Under the pieces are notes generated by a model. It was given only the letters and a program-made list of their open reading frames with translations. It was not told where the DNA came from and did no database searches. DNA of 64,000 nt from assembly GCA_965247245.1 (NCBI GenBank), contig CBDFGV010000003.1:4402001-4466000 (forward strand), given 5' to 3'. Both the position numbers and the translations under genes were made by a program. The stretch is from Tectiglobus sp965247245 (GTDB lineage Bacteria > Pseudomonadota > Alphaproteobacteria > Rhizobiales > Hyphomicrobiaceae). Positions 8,272-17,068 of the stretch are shown piece by piece. The first letter of the stretch is position 1, and every line of letters begins with the position of its first letter.

Positions 8272-9873
8272 ATGCTTCTAAAGTTTGGTACCGTAGAACT
8301 GGATCTGGATAGATTCGAGCTTCGCAATTGCGGCAAGATAAGCGCAATTGAGCCGAAGGCGTTCGATCTGCTTGTTTACCTTCTTGAGAACCGGCCGAGA
8401 GTCATTTCGAAAGACGAGATCTATGAGAAGATCTGGGATGGCAGAATCATATCAGAGGCCACGCTGACAAGTTGTGTGAACGCCGCGCGCAAAGCCATCG
8501 GTGACAATGGACGCAGGCAGCAGCTGATCCGAACTGTCCCACGCCGCGGCTACAGCTTCATTGCCGAAGTTGCACTCATCGACAAAGACCGAACGGGACT
8601 TGGGAGTTCAGCGAGAAGCTCAATTGGTTCAGGGCGGAATGTGTCTAACGAGTTTGGTCCGCCAAACGCGATAGACAAAATGAAGAATGCATCGATCGTC
8701 ATCTTACCGTTTGACAGTACTTCGCCGGATGAGCTTGGCGCTGCGCTGGCAGATGGTGTGACAGAGGACATCACCACTGCATTGACAAGGCTAAGGCGCT
8801 TGTTCGTCATTGCCCGAAGTACCGCTGCTATCTACAAATCTGAAGTAAAGGAGGTCAATGCGATCGCCAGAGAGTTAGGTGTTTCATACGTCCTGGAAGG
8901 CAGCATTAGAAAACAAGAAAACAAGATTCGAGTGACGGCTAAGCTCACCGAAGCATCCTCAGGGATCCATGTTTGGGCGGAGAGATATGACCGAGCGCTG
9001 GACGACATCTTTGATGTCCAGGATGAAATAGCCCAGGCAATCGTCCAGCGGATCGAACCAGAGATACTCGCACGCGAGAGGCTGAAATTCGGCGTGCGCC
9101 GCCCCGACAACCTGAGTGCTTGGGAACTACTGCAAAAAGGGCAGTGGCATTTCTATCAACAGAACGAACGCAGCCACGGCGAGGCAATTGATTTGTTCCG
9201 TCAAGCTGTGGAGCTTGAGCCGTCTTATCCGCAGGCGCAGGCACACTTAGCATTCGCGCTTTGGACGATGGCCACTCTGAGGCCAAGCCATGATCCAAAA
9301 CGTTTACTTCAGGAGGCACGCCAAACCGCCGAAACCGCGATGTCTCTGGATCCGGACGAGCCTCTTTCGCGGTTTGTAAGCGGCAGATTGTGCTTACTCG
9401 ATGGCCAAGTCGATCTAGCAGTAGCGCACATGCAAGCGGCCATTGCAACTGCACCCAACTACGCCGGGGGTCACTACGGCTTAGGCCTTGCTCTTTATCT
9501 CGGAAAAGCAGATGCAGAGCAGGCGTTAGCACACTTTGACTACGCCGTACGCCTCAACCCTCGTAACCCGATGATCTGGGCAACGTACGAAAAACAATGT
9601 TGTGCTCATCGCTTCTTGGGCCAGTTCGATGAAGCGATAATTGCCGGCATGCGCGCGCGCAGTTTTTCGAACGATAGTTTCAGGCCGCACCTTTACCTGT
9701 CGGCTGCGCTAGCGGCCGGAGGAAGGTTAGCGGATTCAAAGTCGGAGCTAAGGAAAGCTCATCAAATCCGGTCAGATCTTTCAATCAGTTTCTTGAAGCA
9801 GCAGTTTTCCAGCCAGCATTCAGATGTCCTTGACAATTTTCTCGGCTGGCTCCGCAAGGCAGGACTGGAATAG
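8272..9873 (+). CDS. winged-helix DNA-binding regulator with TolB-like and TPR domains (CadC-like)
   Basis: A 533-residue soluble regulator. Residues 1-100 form an OmpR/PhoB-type winged helix (LKFGTVELDLDRFELR, then KAFDLLVYLLENRPRVISKDEIYEKIWDGR and the RTVPRRGYSFIA wing). Residues about 140-270 match the TolB-N/adenylate-cyclase-associated domain (VILPFDS, YVLEGSIRK, WAERYDR), and the remainder is TPR repeats. There is no membrane helix, unlike CadC itself. Regulators of this shape are frequent in Bradyrhizobium-type genomes. The ATG at 8272 starts exactly at the domain; an upstream start at 8161 would add 37 hydrophobic, unfamiliar residues. Neither has a strong ribosome site. It probably regulates the divergent DUF4242-ABM-isomerase genes. 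Confidence 0.85.
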   Translation: MLLKFGTVELDLDRFELRNCGKISAIEPKAFDLLVYLLENRPRVISKDEIYEKIWDGRIISEATLTSCVNAARKAIGDNGRRQQLIRTVPRRGYSFIAEVALIDKDRTGLGSSARSSIGSGRNVSNEFGPPNAIDKMKNASIVILPFDSTSPDELGAALADGVTEDITTALTRLRRLFVIARSTAAIYKSEVKEVNAIARELGVSYVLEGSIRKQENKIRVTAKLTEASSGIHVWAERYDRALDDIFDVQDEIAQAIVQRIEPEILARERLKFGVRRPDNLSAWELLQKGQWHFYQQNERSHGEAIDLFRQAVELEPSYPQAQAHLAFALWTMATLRPSHDPKRLLQEARQTAETAMSLDPDEPLSRFVSGRLCLLDGQVDLAVAHMQAAIATAPNYAGGHYGLGLALYLGKADAEQALAHFDYAVRLNPRNPMIWATYEKQCCAHRFLGQFDEAIIAGMRARSFSNDSFRPHLYLSAALAAGGRLADSKSELRKAHQIRSDLSISFLKQQFSSQHSDVLDNFLGWLRKAGLE

Positions 9874-10026
9874 TTTGGATTGGTTGCTGGCAAATTGTCT
9901 ATGCAGCAATAGAATGATGTTTCGCCCATCCAAGTGCGAGTGCTCTATTCAACGCCATCTATGCGACCGTCGATCCTGGCGATGAGATAATCATACCGGC
10001 GCCTTACTCCATCGCAACACACAACG

Positions 10027-10281
10027 ATGGAGAACGCGAATATGCAACTCGTTACAGAACAAAACGTCTCGCCCAGACCTACATTGTCAGCAGCGGTGGT
10101 CGTCATGACCACCCGTCAAGCAGCAAGCTATGTCGGCCTTTCAGTCTCAACTCTCAACAAATGGCGGTGCTACGGCTTTGGTCCGAAGTACCTGAAACTT
10201 GGCCGGGCCGTCCGGTATCGACAGGAGGAACTCGACCGGTATTTGGCCGGGCGGTTGTATCAGTCAACGCTCGGAAACTAA
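10027..10281 (+). CDS. AlpA/excisionase-like helix-turn-helix protein
   Basis: An 84-residue DNA-binding protein. The HTH_17 motif spans about residues 27-75: MTTRQAASYVGLSVSTLNKW (the helix-turn-helix), then GFGPKYLKLGRAVRYRQEEL, the usual wing. Such proteins act as excisionases or small activators of integrase genes on genomic islands. A second, decayed gene of the same kind follows 34 bases later. The start could also be the ATG at 10042; neither shows a strong ribosome site. The nearby truncated xylanase suggests this stretch is the decayed end of an older insertion. Confidence 0.85.
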   Translation: MENANMQLVTEQNVSPRPTLSAAVVVMTTRQAASYVGLSVSTLNKWRCYGFGPKYLKLGRAVRYRQEELDRYLAGRLYQSTLGN

Positions 10282-10314
10282 GTCACGCGCGATCACAAGC
10301 AAGGATGACATTAT

Positions 10315-10545
10315 GTTCTTCTCAAAACCGAAAAAGTCACGCCGCCCGTACCAGAGCACGCGCCGCAGATCAAGCATTCGGAAACGACCGGTGCGTCGGC
10401 GATCGACCGCCACAAGCCGCCGCTCACGCAGAGGACTACGACCGCGCATCACGGCGTCGGTCAGTTTTTCTCTCTAGAATGCATTGGCGGGCTGGAAACT
10501 GGCCCGTCAACCGAAGTGAATACGTTGAAGATCATTGAGCCATGA
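10315..10545 (+). pseudogene. decayed excisionase-like HTH gene, copy 1
   Basis: Read in the frame 10315-10545 the DNA gives a 76-residue open stretch whose middle is PPLTQRTTTAHHGVGQFFSL followed by LETGPSTEV. This lines up with the HTH_17 pattern LTxRxxAxxLGVSxxTLExW...GxGPxxxK, with the turn and second helix scrambled. There is no start codon at the head (a stop precedes it), so it looks dead. A second copy lies at 29020-29282; the DNA from 10349 to 10568 is shared with 29063-29283. An alternative 54-residue Arg-rich frame starting at 10313 overlaps it and is conserved between copies only because the DNA is. Confidence 0.6.
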
Positions 10546-10577
10546 AGCATGCTCGCATCGGTTCACCAAGGGGATGC

Positions 10578-10636
10578 ATCCCTCCAAAGCACCACCGCTC
10601 CGATCGCTGTGCGAGCGGTGGTGGCTCCGGAGGGAT
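10578..10636. repeat. two-stem inverted repeat
   Basis: An outer 8-bp stem ATCCCTCC / GGAGGGAT encloses a perfect 11-bp stem CACCACCGCTC / GAGCGGTGGTG with a 12-base loop. The left outer arm also overlaps the perfect palindrome GGGATGCATCCC (10571-10582), so two alternative foldings compete. No T-run follows on either strand. It lies between the decayed HTH gene and the truncated xylanase. It could be a terminator, a REP-like element or a small structured RNA; I cannot decide. Confidence 0.55.
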
Positions 10637-10719
10637 CCAGTTTCGGGTGACAGTTAGTTGAAGATGCAAAGCGCGAGTTCTGTAGCCCTGTTTAAATTAT
10701 TGATACGCAGTGAAACACG

Positions 10720-11115
10720 TCATCGCCTAGTTTGACGAAACCCCTGAATAACCTTCATCATTGCTTTTTCTCCATAAGTTTTATCGAGCGGAAGCGGTAG
10801 AAGTGGCTGGCCATCCCTGCGTTGCTTATCTTCAATGCGATGGAGCCAGCCATGCTCATCGGTAATGCCCCAAGTCACAATGGCATCAGGCTTGACAATT
10901 GCTTGGAGTAATTGACAGGTCTTTTTCGCGACGACATCGTCGCGTGTCTTTTCATTGCCGCTTACAGCATAGTCTTTGACGTCGAGCTCGGTGATCAAGG
11001 CCTTCAGTTTTTCTAAGCGAAGTCTCTCAGAGAACTCAGCGAGACCATCAGTGTCGACTGCAAGATGTCCTGATAAGTGTGCCTGGATACCAACGGCCTT
11101 GATTGGGATATCCAT
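10720..11115 (-). pseudogene. 5'-truncated GH10 endo-1,4-beta-xylanase, copy of the gene at 42465-43652
   Basis: The 131-residue frame matches residues 265-395 of the intact GH10 gene at 42465-43652, with roughly 80% identity by eye. It keeps the nucleophile segment ITELDVKDYAV and the late ITWGITDEH-type barrel segment (VTWGITDEHGW). It lacks the first two-thirds of the barrel, the acid/base Glu and the Tat signal. Homology stops abruptly at the ATG (11115), where the intact gene reads LLDKDIPIK and this one begins MDIPIK. No ribosome site is present. It should be enzymatically dead. It sits beside HTH remnants, as the intact copy sits beside an integrase, which suggests a decayed end of a related island. 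Confidence 0.88.
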
Positions 11116-11439
11116 ACCAGCTCACTAGTACACCATGTGGTATCAGAGAGCCTTAAGCATTCAGACCGAAAAACTACCGCTCGCATCGCTAGTACTAAAC
11201 ATCAATAAAACTCTCTTCTAAGGATATTGATAAGTTGCTTTGTCGTGCCTGCGGTACAGTAAAGCACGCCCTTTCTGCGGGCTTGCCTATAGAGGCGATG
11301 GCGCCAACGGTCAAAAATAAGTGTGACAATGGGGACACGCGCATAATTGTAAGGTTGACTTCGGAGGCGAAAGGCATTGACAAGGTTGAGAACTAATTAA
11401 TTCATATAGCGAGTATCAGTAAATTTAAGGAGTGATAGC
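11116..11439. other. intergenic region before the lipoprotein gene
   Basis: AT-rich DNA with no supported gene. It carries the break point of the truncated xylanase at its left side and the likely promoter of the lipoprotein gene at its right side; AAGGAG lies just before that gene's ATG. No repeat or hairpin stands out. Confidence 0.4.
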
Positions 11440-12744
11440 ATGAGCTATACTCTAAAAAAAATTCCACCATCGACGGTTTGTCTATTTACCATTATACTTC
11501 TTGGTCTCAGCGGCTGTGCCAAACAGGAAATTCGTGCTCGTGCCGTTTCCTACAATGGAGCGCTTTCTGAGTTCGGTAATAGCCAAATCCTCCTAAATGC
11601 CGTTAGGGCAGCAAAGCGTTATCCTATCTATTACTCCGCGATCGGTGAATTAACTGCTGACGAGTCACTAAACGGTCACCTAGATTCAAGCTTCCCATTT
11701 CTGGTTGGTACCGGCCGCCACATTACCTTGCCAAGTTTTACACTTGGTAGCCGGACAAATGTCTCTAGCGGCATTCAGAATTTCAAGGTTGGGAATTTGA
11801 ACAACCAAGAATTTCAGAAACGTATGTTCGACGAAGTATCGCTAGAGCTATTCCGCTCGTTTCTAGACAATGGTTGGCCGCAGGAGCTGCTGTTCACGCT
11901 GATGATCCAACAGATAAAAGTACCCGGGCCTTTGGATATGATGGTACAGGATCAGGCTAGCCGCAGATGCGCCCAACTGAACAACGAGCAAATGAACTCC
12001 GAGTATGAATTGACTCCTCTGCACAAGAGACGCCTGTCGCTATGCAAGATTGTTGCCGAAACCGAGAAATACGCTAAGGTGCGGCAGTGCGAAATAGAGG
12101 GGTTCGGTAGCGTATACTTTAATAAGGCTAATAGACCTTGCTCATACATGAGATTCCAAAACTTTTATCGTCGACTGCGCTTGCTTGGTGGTGGAGTGTT
12201 TAAGACTATTATGACCAAAGGCACGAAGGTAGTATCTGAAAAGGTAACTACCTACGGGCGCCATAAAAAAGTAGAAACCAAGTTGGAGCCGACCAAATCC
12301 GTAAAGACTTTTCTTTCTTTGAAGTTGACCGGAACCACTGGTGCAAGTTGGATACTTAAGAAGGGTGAGGATGATAGTAAAGGCAATACTGCTACATTCG
12401 AACTTCGGTCGGCTCATAAGATGATACAATATCTTGGCGAGGTGATTTCTGCACAGTTGTTTATTGATAATTCTTTTGTGCCGATGTTGGCGATAGGTAG
12501 GCCGACGAAGTACGTGCGTGTGCCGTTGCTCAAAATTCGAACCGGCCCACTCGGCGCTGTGACGGGCACCGTACGCGTTCGTCATGAAGGCCGAACCTAC
12601 TATATCCCACGCCCAGACTACGGCTCTGAAACCGAGGCTCGATCGTTGCAAGCAATAGCGGTGATCAATCAGGTAATTGCTCACCAAACCAGCAGTGATT
12701 CTTTGCCGAAGAGCCAAACATTTAATCTAGTATCGTCGAATTAG
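11440..12744 (+). CDS. hypothetical lipoprotein
   Basis: A 434-residue protein with a lipoprotein signal: Lys-Lys charge, hydrophobic core VCLFTIILLG, and lipobox LSGC at residue 26, so it should be anchored to a membrane in the periplasm. A strong AAGGAGTGATAGC site precedes the ATG. The early motif SYNGALSEFGNSQILLNAVRAAKRYPIYY recalls large outer-membrane-associated lipoproteins of Hyphomicrobiales that I know only as hypothetical. The middle (about 210-300) is basic, and the C-terminal part is beta-rich. It stands alone. AT content is visibly higher than in the genes on the right side of the window, consistent with acquisition. No function can be given. Confidence 0.8.
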   Translation: MSYTLKKIPPSTVCLFTIILLGLSGCAKQEIRARAVSYNGALSEFGNSQILLNAVRAAKRYPIYYSAIGELTADESLNGHLDSSFPFLVGTGRHITLPSFTLGSRTNVSSGIQNFKVGNLNNQEFQKRMFDEVSLELFRSFLDNGWPQELLFTLMIQQIKVPGPLDMMVQDQASRRCAQLNNEQMNSEYELTPLHKRRLSLCKIVAETEKYAKVRQCEIEGFGSVYFNKANRPCSYMRFQNFYRRLRLLGGGVFKTIMTKGTKVVSEKVTTYGRHKKVETKLEPTKSVKTFLSLKLTGTTGASWILKKGEDDSKGNTATFELRSAHKMIQYLGEVISAQLFIDNSFVPMLAIGRPTKYVRVPLLKIRTGPLGAVTGTVRVRHEGRTYYIPRPDYGSETEARSLQAIAVINQVIAHQTSSDSLPKSQTFNLVSSN

Positions 12745-13606
12745 TGGAGTTGGCACAACCTCTTGGAGTTTCCAGACCTTTCCGATCTAATCCGCTTATT
12801 CTGTAAAAGCCGTGACTAGCAGTGCTGTCATCAAAATTCTCGTCGGCAAGCGCAAGTGAATGAAGAAGTTTCTCAGTTGAACACCATCTTTGATGAAACA
12901 GAAAGGCAACTGGCAACAGACTTCGAAGCGCGACATTTGCCGCTGATGCTTACATATGGCGATCTGGCTGGATATCTGTCTGAACCAGTCTTTATTGGCT
13001 AACGTTAAATAACGTCGTGCTTGAGAACGACGGAGCAACGAAAAAAGTACTGATGACAACGTAAAGCCCTGACAGTGCCGCCTATGGCGCAGATGCAGCA
13101 CTTCGACGGGACTTGGAACAAGAAGCCCAAACCAGATGCGAGTCCATTGGCTATTCGCTTCAAAGGATGGATGGATTGGAGGATCTCGCAAGCGGATCAG
13201 GCACAATTCATCGCATTGCCAAGGCGTTGCAGAGGGCACCGGATATAGTTGCGACAACATAGGGTTTAAACCCCATGATAGTAACTAGTGCAGGTTCGGA
13301 ACTGGTTGAGAAGGCCCGGCACCAAACCGGTTGCCGCGCCGCGCAAACGGCGCAAGGTGCGCGTGCAATATGGCCAGAAATTTTCCAAATTGCGCATCCG
13401 CATCGAGGCGATCGGGTTACGACACAACCCATCACATGCCACTGATTCGGACGAGGGGCTCGGATCCGTCGTGCTCGCATCGATTTTCAATACTATGAAT
13501 GACGTAAGCAAGATCGTTTCCCATTACCACCTATCAGAAAAACTGCTCCGGATTTAGTTTCGCCGGGCCGGTGCTTAAGGAGCCGACCCAGGAAAATGGT
13601 GGCTAC
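12745..13606. other. 860-base stretch with possible gene fragments
   Basis: No gene can be supported. On the plus strand an open stretch at about 12829-13002 reads with a protein-like composition (NTIFDETERQLATDFEARHL and on), but it has no start codon. Frames at 13070-13262 and 13288-13557 also lack ribosome sites and resemble nothing. I take the region as decayed coding DNA of unknown origin. Confidence 0.35.
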
Positions 13607-14836
13607 TCAATTTTGAGGAGCGGTAACAATCCCTACTCCCCGATCAGCTATATCGGTTCCGGGAGCAAACACATCAGTCCTGGCGCTCGCCACAACCTTG
13701 GCCTTTACCGTCCCTGCAGTGGCTATTGTCGGGCTGTTTAGCAGTTTTTCCCACCAAAGAGCTGCTACACCTGCGACGTGAGGACAAGCCATGCTTGTGC
13801 CATTGAAAGACACCAATCCCCCCCCGCTTTTCGCCGATAAAATATCGACGCCAGGTGCGCTTATTGTCGGATTAGTATTCGAAAAATTCGCAATCTTGAG
13901 AGCATTTCCAACCTTTTGCAATGCGCCGACAGAAGTAATGCCAGCGGCAACAGCGGGAACAGATGTGCCGACTTCAAACTCTGGATCTATTTCGCGGTGG
14001 GATTCGTTTCCAGACGCAGCCGTTACCACAACTCCACGGCCAAATGCAGTTTTTGCTCGAAACATGTCCATTATTCTATCGAATGCTCGCAAGTTTGCTC
14101 GATAGCCATCAAGCGCTCTTGAAGCTGCAAGATCGGCAGGAAAGCCTTGATCGACGAGACGTTTTGTGAAGCCAGGGAAATCGAACCCAAGTGACATTGA
14201 GATAACATTTGCACCTTGTTCCTCAGCCCAAATCATCCCATTGAAGAGCATTTCAGAACTACCGCTTCCATCGTCGGACAGGACTTTGCCAATAAGAGCG
14301 CGTTTTACACCTCGGGCCAACCCAATGCGTTTGCTGTTGACGTCGCGGCCAAAGATGGTCCCGGCACAATGTGTGCCGTGACCATTGACGTCCCCATTGC
14401 CTGAACCCGAAAAATCCTTTTCTTCTAAGGCCACTCCCGCAAATGCCGGATGGCTCTTGTCAATTCCAGTATCCAGAACCGCGACAGTTACGCCGTTACC
14501 ATTAAATTGCGAACTATCGGCCCTTACGGCTTCGACGCCCCATGTGTGTGTAGCGGCAGCTGATTGAGCGGGGGGGGATGAATCGGTCATTTTAACAGGT
14601 TCTATCAATTTGACTGACATGACCGGAGCCACTTCAACTGTCTCCGGATCGCGCGCAATCTCTTTGACAGCTTTAACATCCAAGCTCTGAATGTCGATCG
14701 CAGGTTCGGGTGGCGAGTCGGCAGTCATTCCCATTGGACCGGCAGTGGGGAAGTCACGGCCAGCGGGAGAGGGATCAGAACCAGACAGTCCACGGATTCG
14801 CCTATTAAGATCTTTGATTATGATATATTTTTGCAT
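13607..14836 (-). CDS. subtilisin-like serine protease (peptidase S8)
   Basis: A 409-residue protease with all catalytic residues: Asp122 in AVLDTGID, His153 in GHGTHCAG, the oxyanion Asn277 in TAASGNE and Ser348 in FNGTSMACPHVAG. Residues 1-95 look like an inhibitor-type propeptide rather than a signal peptide, so it is either cytoplasmic or exported by a route I cannot see. AGAGG lies about seven bases before the ATG. It is on the same strand as the MBL/metalloprotease pair but 880 bases beyond it. A second, larger S8 protein occurs at 21503-23800, and the two share little outside the catalytic motifs. It may belong to the hydrolase cluster of 13.6-25.1 kb. Confidence 0.92.
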   Translation of the reverse strand: MQKYIIIKDLNRRIRGLSGSDPSPAGRDFPTAGPMGMTADSPPEPAIDIQSLDVKAVKEIARDPETVEVAPVMSVKLIEPVKMTDSSPPAQSAAATHTWGVEAVRADSSQFNGNGVTVAVLDTGIDKSHPAFAGVALEEKDFSGSGNGDVNGHGTHCAGTIFGRDVNSKRIGLARGVKRALIGKVLSDDGSGSSEMLFNGMIWAEEQGANVISMSLGFDFPGFTKRLVDQGFPADLAASRALDGYRANLRAFDRIMDMFRAKTAFGRGVVVTAASGNESHREIDPEFEVGTSVPAVAAGITSVGALQKVGNALKIANFSNTNPTISAPGVDILSAKSGGGLVSFNGTSMACPHVAGVAALWWEKLLNSPTIATAGTVKAKVVASARTDVFAPGTDIADRGVGIVTAPQN

Positions 14837-15718
14837 GAAAAACCTCTTCTGTGCTAATCAATTCCCAATTTTTCGATAAACTGGAGGTTAGAAAAATATT
14901 TGGGACTCTCAGTTTGAAACTCTATGCCGCAACTCATAAAAGCATTTAAGAGGTGTTTGGACTGTGTGAATTATCACAATCGTTAATATGAATTGTAACG
15001 AGCTTCGTGCAACACTCGAATTTATGCTCGGGGCAAATCCGTCAAAGAAAAGAGGCCCCGAAAATCAAATAATTAAATTGAACGGAGTTCTCGAGCCAAT
15101 CGAATAGTAGTTCAAAACTGACACTGAAAACGGCATCTACCTACCCACCGAAACCGCATCTCGAGGCGAGTCGTCTGCTTGCGTAGCCCTTCGAAAGTAT
15201 GCAAATTGCCGATTGATGCTTCCTTGGCTGCACCAACGAGTAGCGAGCCATCTGAGCGTCCGTATCTTGACCTATTCGCTAAAATCAAAGATTGAAAATA
15301 TGCAGTTCACTCGGGTAAGCGGGAATTGTGCTAGAATCGGTGAAATGGTCGACATCAGCTATCTTCTTCCAACGATAGTTGGACGCGAGAAGCTCCTTCT
15401 TCTGTAAAGAGATGCGACTCTACTGTGTTGCCATAAATTCCCGATGGCCTGACGATTCAAGAGCCGATCGGTCTGCCTGTTTCCCGTCAAAACCCCAGGG
15501 ACATCTTTCTACAAATCACGATTGAAATTGCATTGCTCCTATATGACCGTCCAATGTCTAGTCTCGGGCTGTCTATCAATAACGCGGGACAGCGGACTAG
15601 TTCGATAAATCATCAATGATCAAATCTCAGATTGTAGTACGTGAAAACCAAATGGCCACAAATTCACTTGCGCTCCGATCACCAAATTTACAACCAAATG
15701 CAGGGTCGCGGGCGTCGA
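14837..15718. other. 880-base stretch without a supported gene
   Basis: AT-rich DNA holding the promoter of the S8 protease and the region beyond the MBL gene stop. Frames of 64-134 codons exist, but those reaching into 15719 and beyond are shadows of the MBL gene, and the rest lack ribosome sites. I see no repeat or hairpin worth naming. Confidence 0.4.
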
Positions 15719-17068
15719 CTATTTTCCCTCTATTTCAACCTCGACAAAATCGACGCCGGAAACAAGCGCTTCCAAATCCGTGCGTCGTGGTTGTGGTCGA
15801 TCGAGCCAAGTTTTCTCCAACTCTTCAAAGTGTCGGAGTTCTTCAAGATCTCTTCCCGCCTTCCTGAGTTTTGTCATATAGCGCTGGGCGTTGCCGATAC
15901 GCTTGCCGATTTCGACCAGCAGCGCAGCCTTAGGAATCGTTTTGTAATTTTTGCGCATGGTCGAAGCCAGCGCCTGTGCAACAGGTTTCTTGCCCCTCTT
16001 CGGCAACGGCAAAATGGCATCGAGTATCCGGCTGGGTTCCGTTGACTTGCCGTTGGGCTTTGGGTTCCAAGGCGTTGAGTTGGTACTGCCGTGGTGGCCA
16101 ACCTTGAGAAAATCAATCGGTTTATCCAAAAGCGCTCGGCGTTCCTTCCACATCACGTTCCATCCACCGTTATGTCGGCCTTCCCTAAACCTGCTTTCCC
16201 ACTCGGCGTCTCCGATGAAAAGCAGCCGCCGTGAGCGCCATTCAATTAGCAATGCCAGGCTAGCGTTATTCTTTACCCGGCTGGCCAACTCCGCAAATGC
16301 GAAGGTGGTGGAGACAAATCTGGACCGCAATTTGTGGAAGTCTCGGGCACTGATGTTTTGTGGACGAGCCTTGGTTTTCGCATTGCCTTTGCGGGTGCCC
16401 GTTGCGAACTTGTTGAATTCCTTCTTGCCGTCTGAGAAACCGCGGAGATCAGTATCAGCCTCTGCACCGAGATAGTATCGATCAATGTCTCGCTCGGGAC
16501 CGAGAACATGGATCTTGATTTCCTTCAGTCCGAGATCAAGCTCGGATTTCGGCGTCTGGGTATCGACATAACGTGGCTTGATTCCGTTTTGGTTCGGCAG
16601 AGTAACCTTCAGTGCCTCCAGCGCCTCATCATTGGTGAGTTCGTAGAGGGCCGCAAGTTCGGAAAGCGCCAGACCCAACGTGGTCCTCTGCGTGCCAATT
16701 CTACGAAATTGGTCCGTGGCTAGCGCGTGTATCGCCTTGGTTTTCTCGGCCTGCGGATGATTCTCGTCCATGGCAGCGCTGAGCCAGATCGCCCCGATTT
16801 CAATATTGGCGAAGTTGGCAGGGTCGAAACCACGGATATGGTCGGCATGCTCGTGCGATACAACCACAAGATCCAATCGCTTCCTTCCGTTAGCGCCGAC
16901 CGGTAAGTCCTGCTCCAGATGCTGCAATGCCTGCTCAAGCTTGGCGGTCTTCCCCACAGTTCCGCAATCTATCAGAACACTAAAATCCCTGTCCCCATCG
17001 GGGATGCGCAGGTAAAAACAGTCACCAACTTCGACGTTGTAGGCTCTGATCAGGAGCTTATTTCCCAT
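15719..17068 (-). CDS. ComEC-like metallo-beta-lactamase-fold hydrolase
   Basis: A 449-residue soluble MBL-fold protein. The metal site is complete: HEHADH at residues 72-77, Asp287 in LLFIGDAEW and His325-326 in KVGHHGSTN, the last being typical of the ComEC/Rec2 C-terminal branch, which acts on nucleic acids or nucleotides. There are no membrane helices. About 120 extra residues follow the fold and are basic and helical (RMTKLRKAGRDLEELRHF-like). A GGGAGG site precedes the ATG, and the gene begins inside the last codons of the metalloprotease gene (19-base overlap), so the two are translationally coupled. The substrate is unknown. It parallels the MBL protein at 20312-21475. Confidence 0.9.
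   Translation of the reverse strand: MGNKLLIRAYNVEVGDCFYLRIPDGDRDFSVLIDCGTVGKTAKLEQALQHLEQDLPVGANGRKRLDLVVVSHEHADHIRGFDPANFANIEIGAIWLSAAMDENHPQAEKTKAIHALATDQFRRIGTQRTTLGLALSELAALYELTNDEALEALKVTLPNQNGIKPRYVDTQTPKSELDLGLKEIKIHVLGPERDIDRYYLGAEADTDLRGFSDGKKEFNKFATGTRKGNAKTKARPQNISARDFHKLRSRFVSTTFAFAELASRVKNNASLALLIEWRSRRLLFIGDAEWESRFREGRHNGGWNVMWKERRALLDKPIDFLKVGHHGSTNSTPWNPKPNGKSTEPSRILDAILPLPKRGKKPVAQALASTMRKNYKTIPKAALLVEIGKRIGNAQRYMTKLRKAGRDLEELRHFEELEKTWLDRPQPRRTDLEALVSGVDFVEVEIEGK

Noticed and set aside
12796..13260. 154-codon minus-strand frame
   Set aside because: Arg/Cys/His-rich composition, no ribosome site, no domain; it overlaps decayed sequence read better on the other strand.
13288..13557. 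89-codon plus-strand frame with a basic start
   Set aside because: No ribosome site or family resemblance, and an equally long frame lies on the opposite strand.
15719..17068. ComEC competence protein
   Set aside because: The MBL fold is similar, but all membrane helices and the competence domain are missing, so it is not a DNA-uptake channel.
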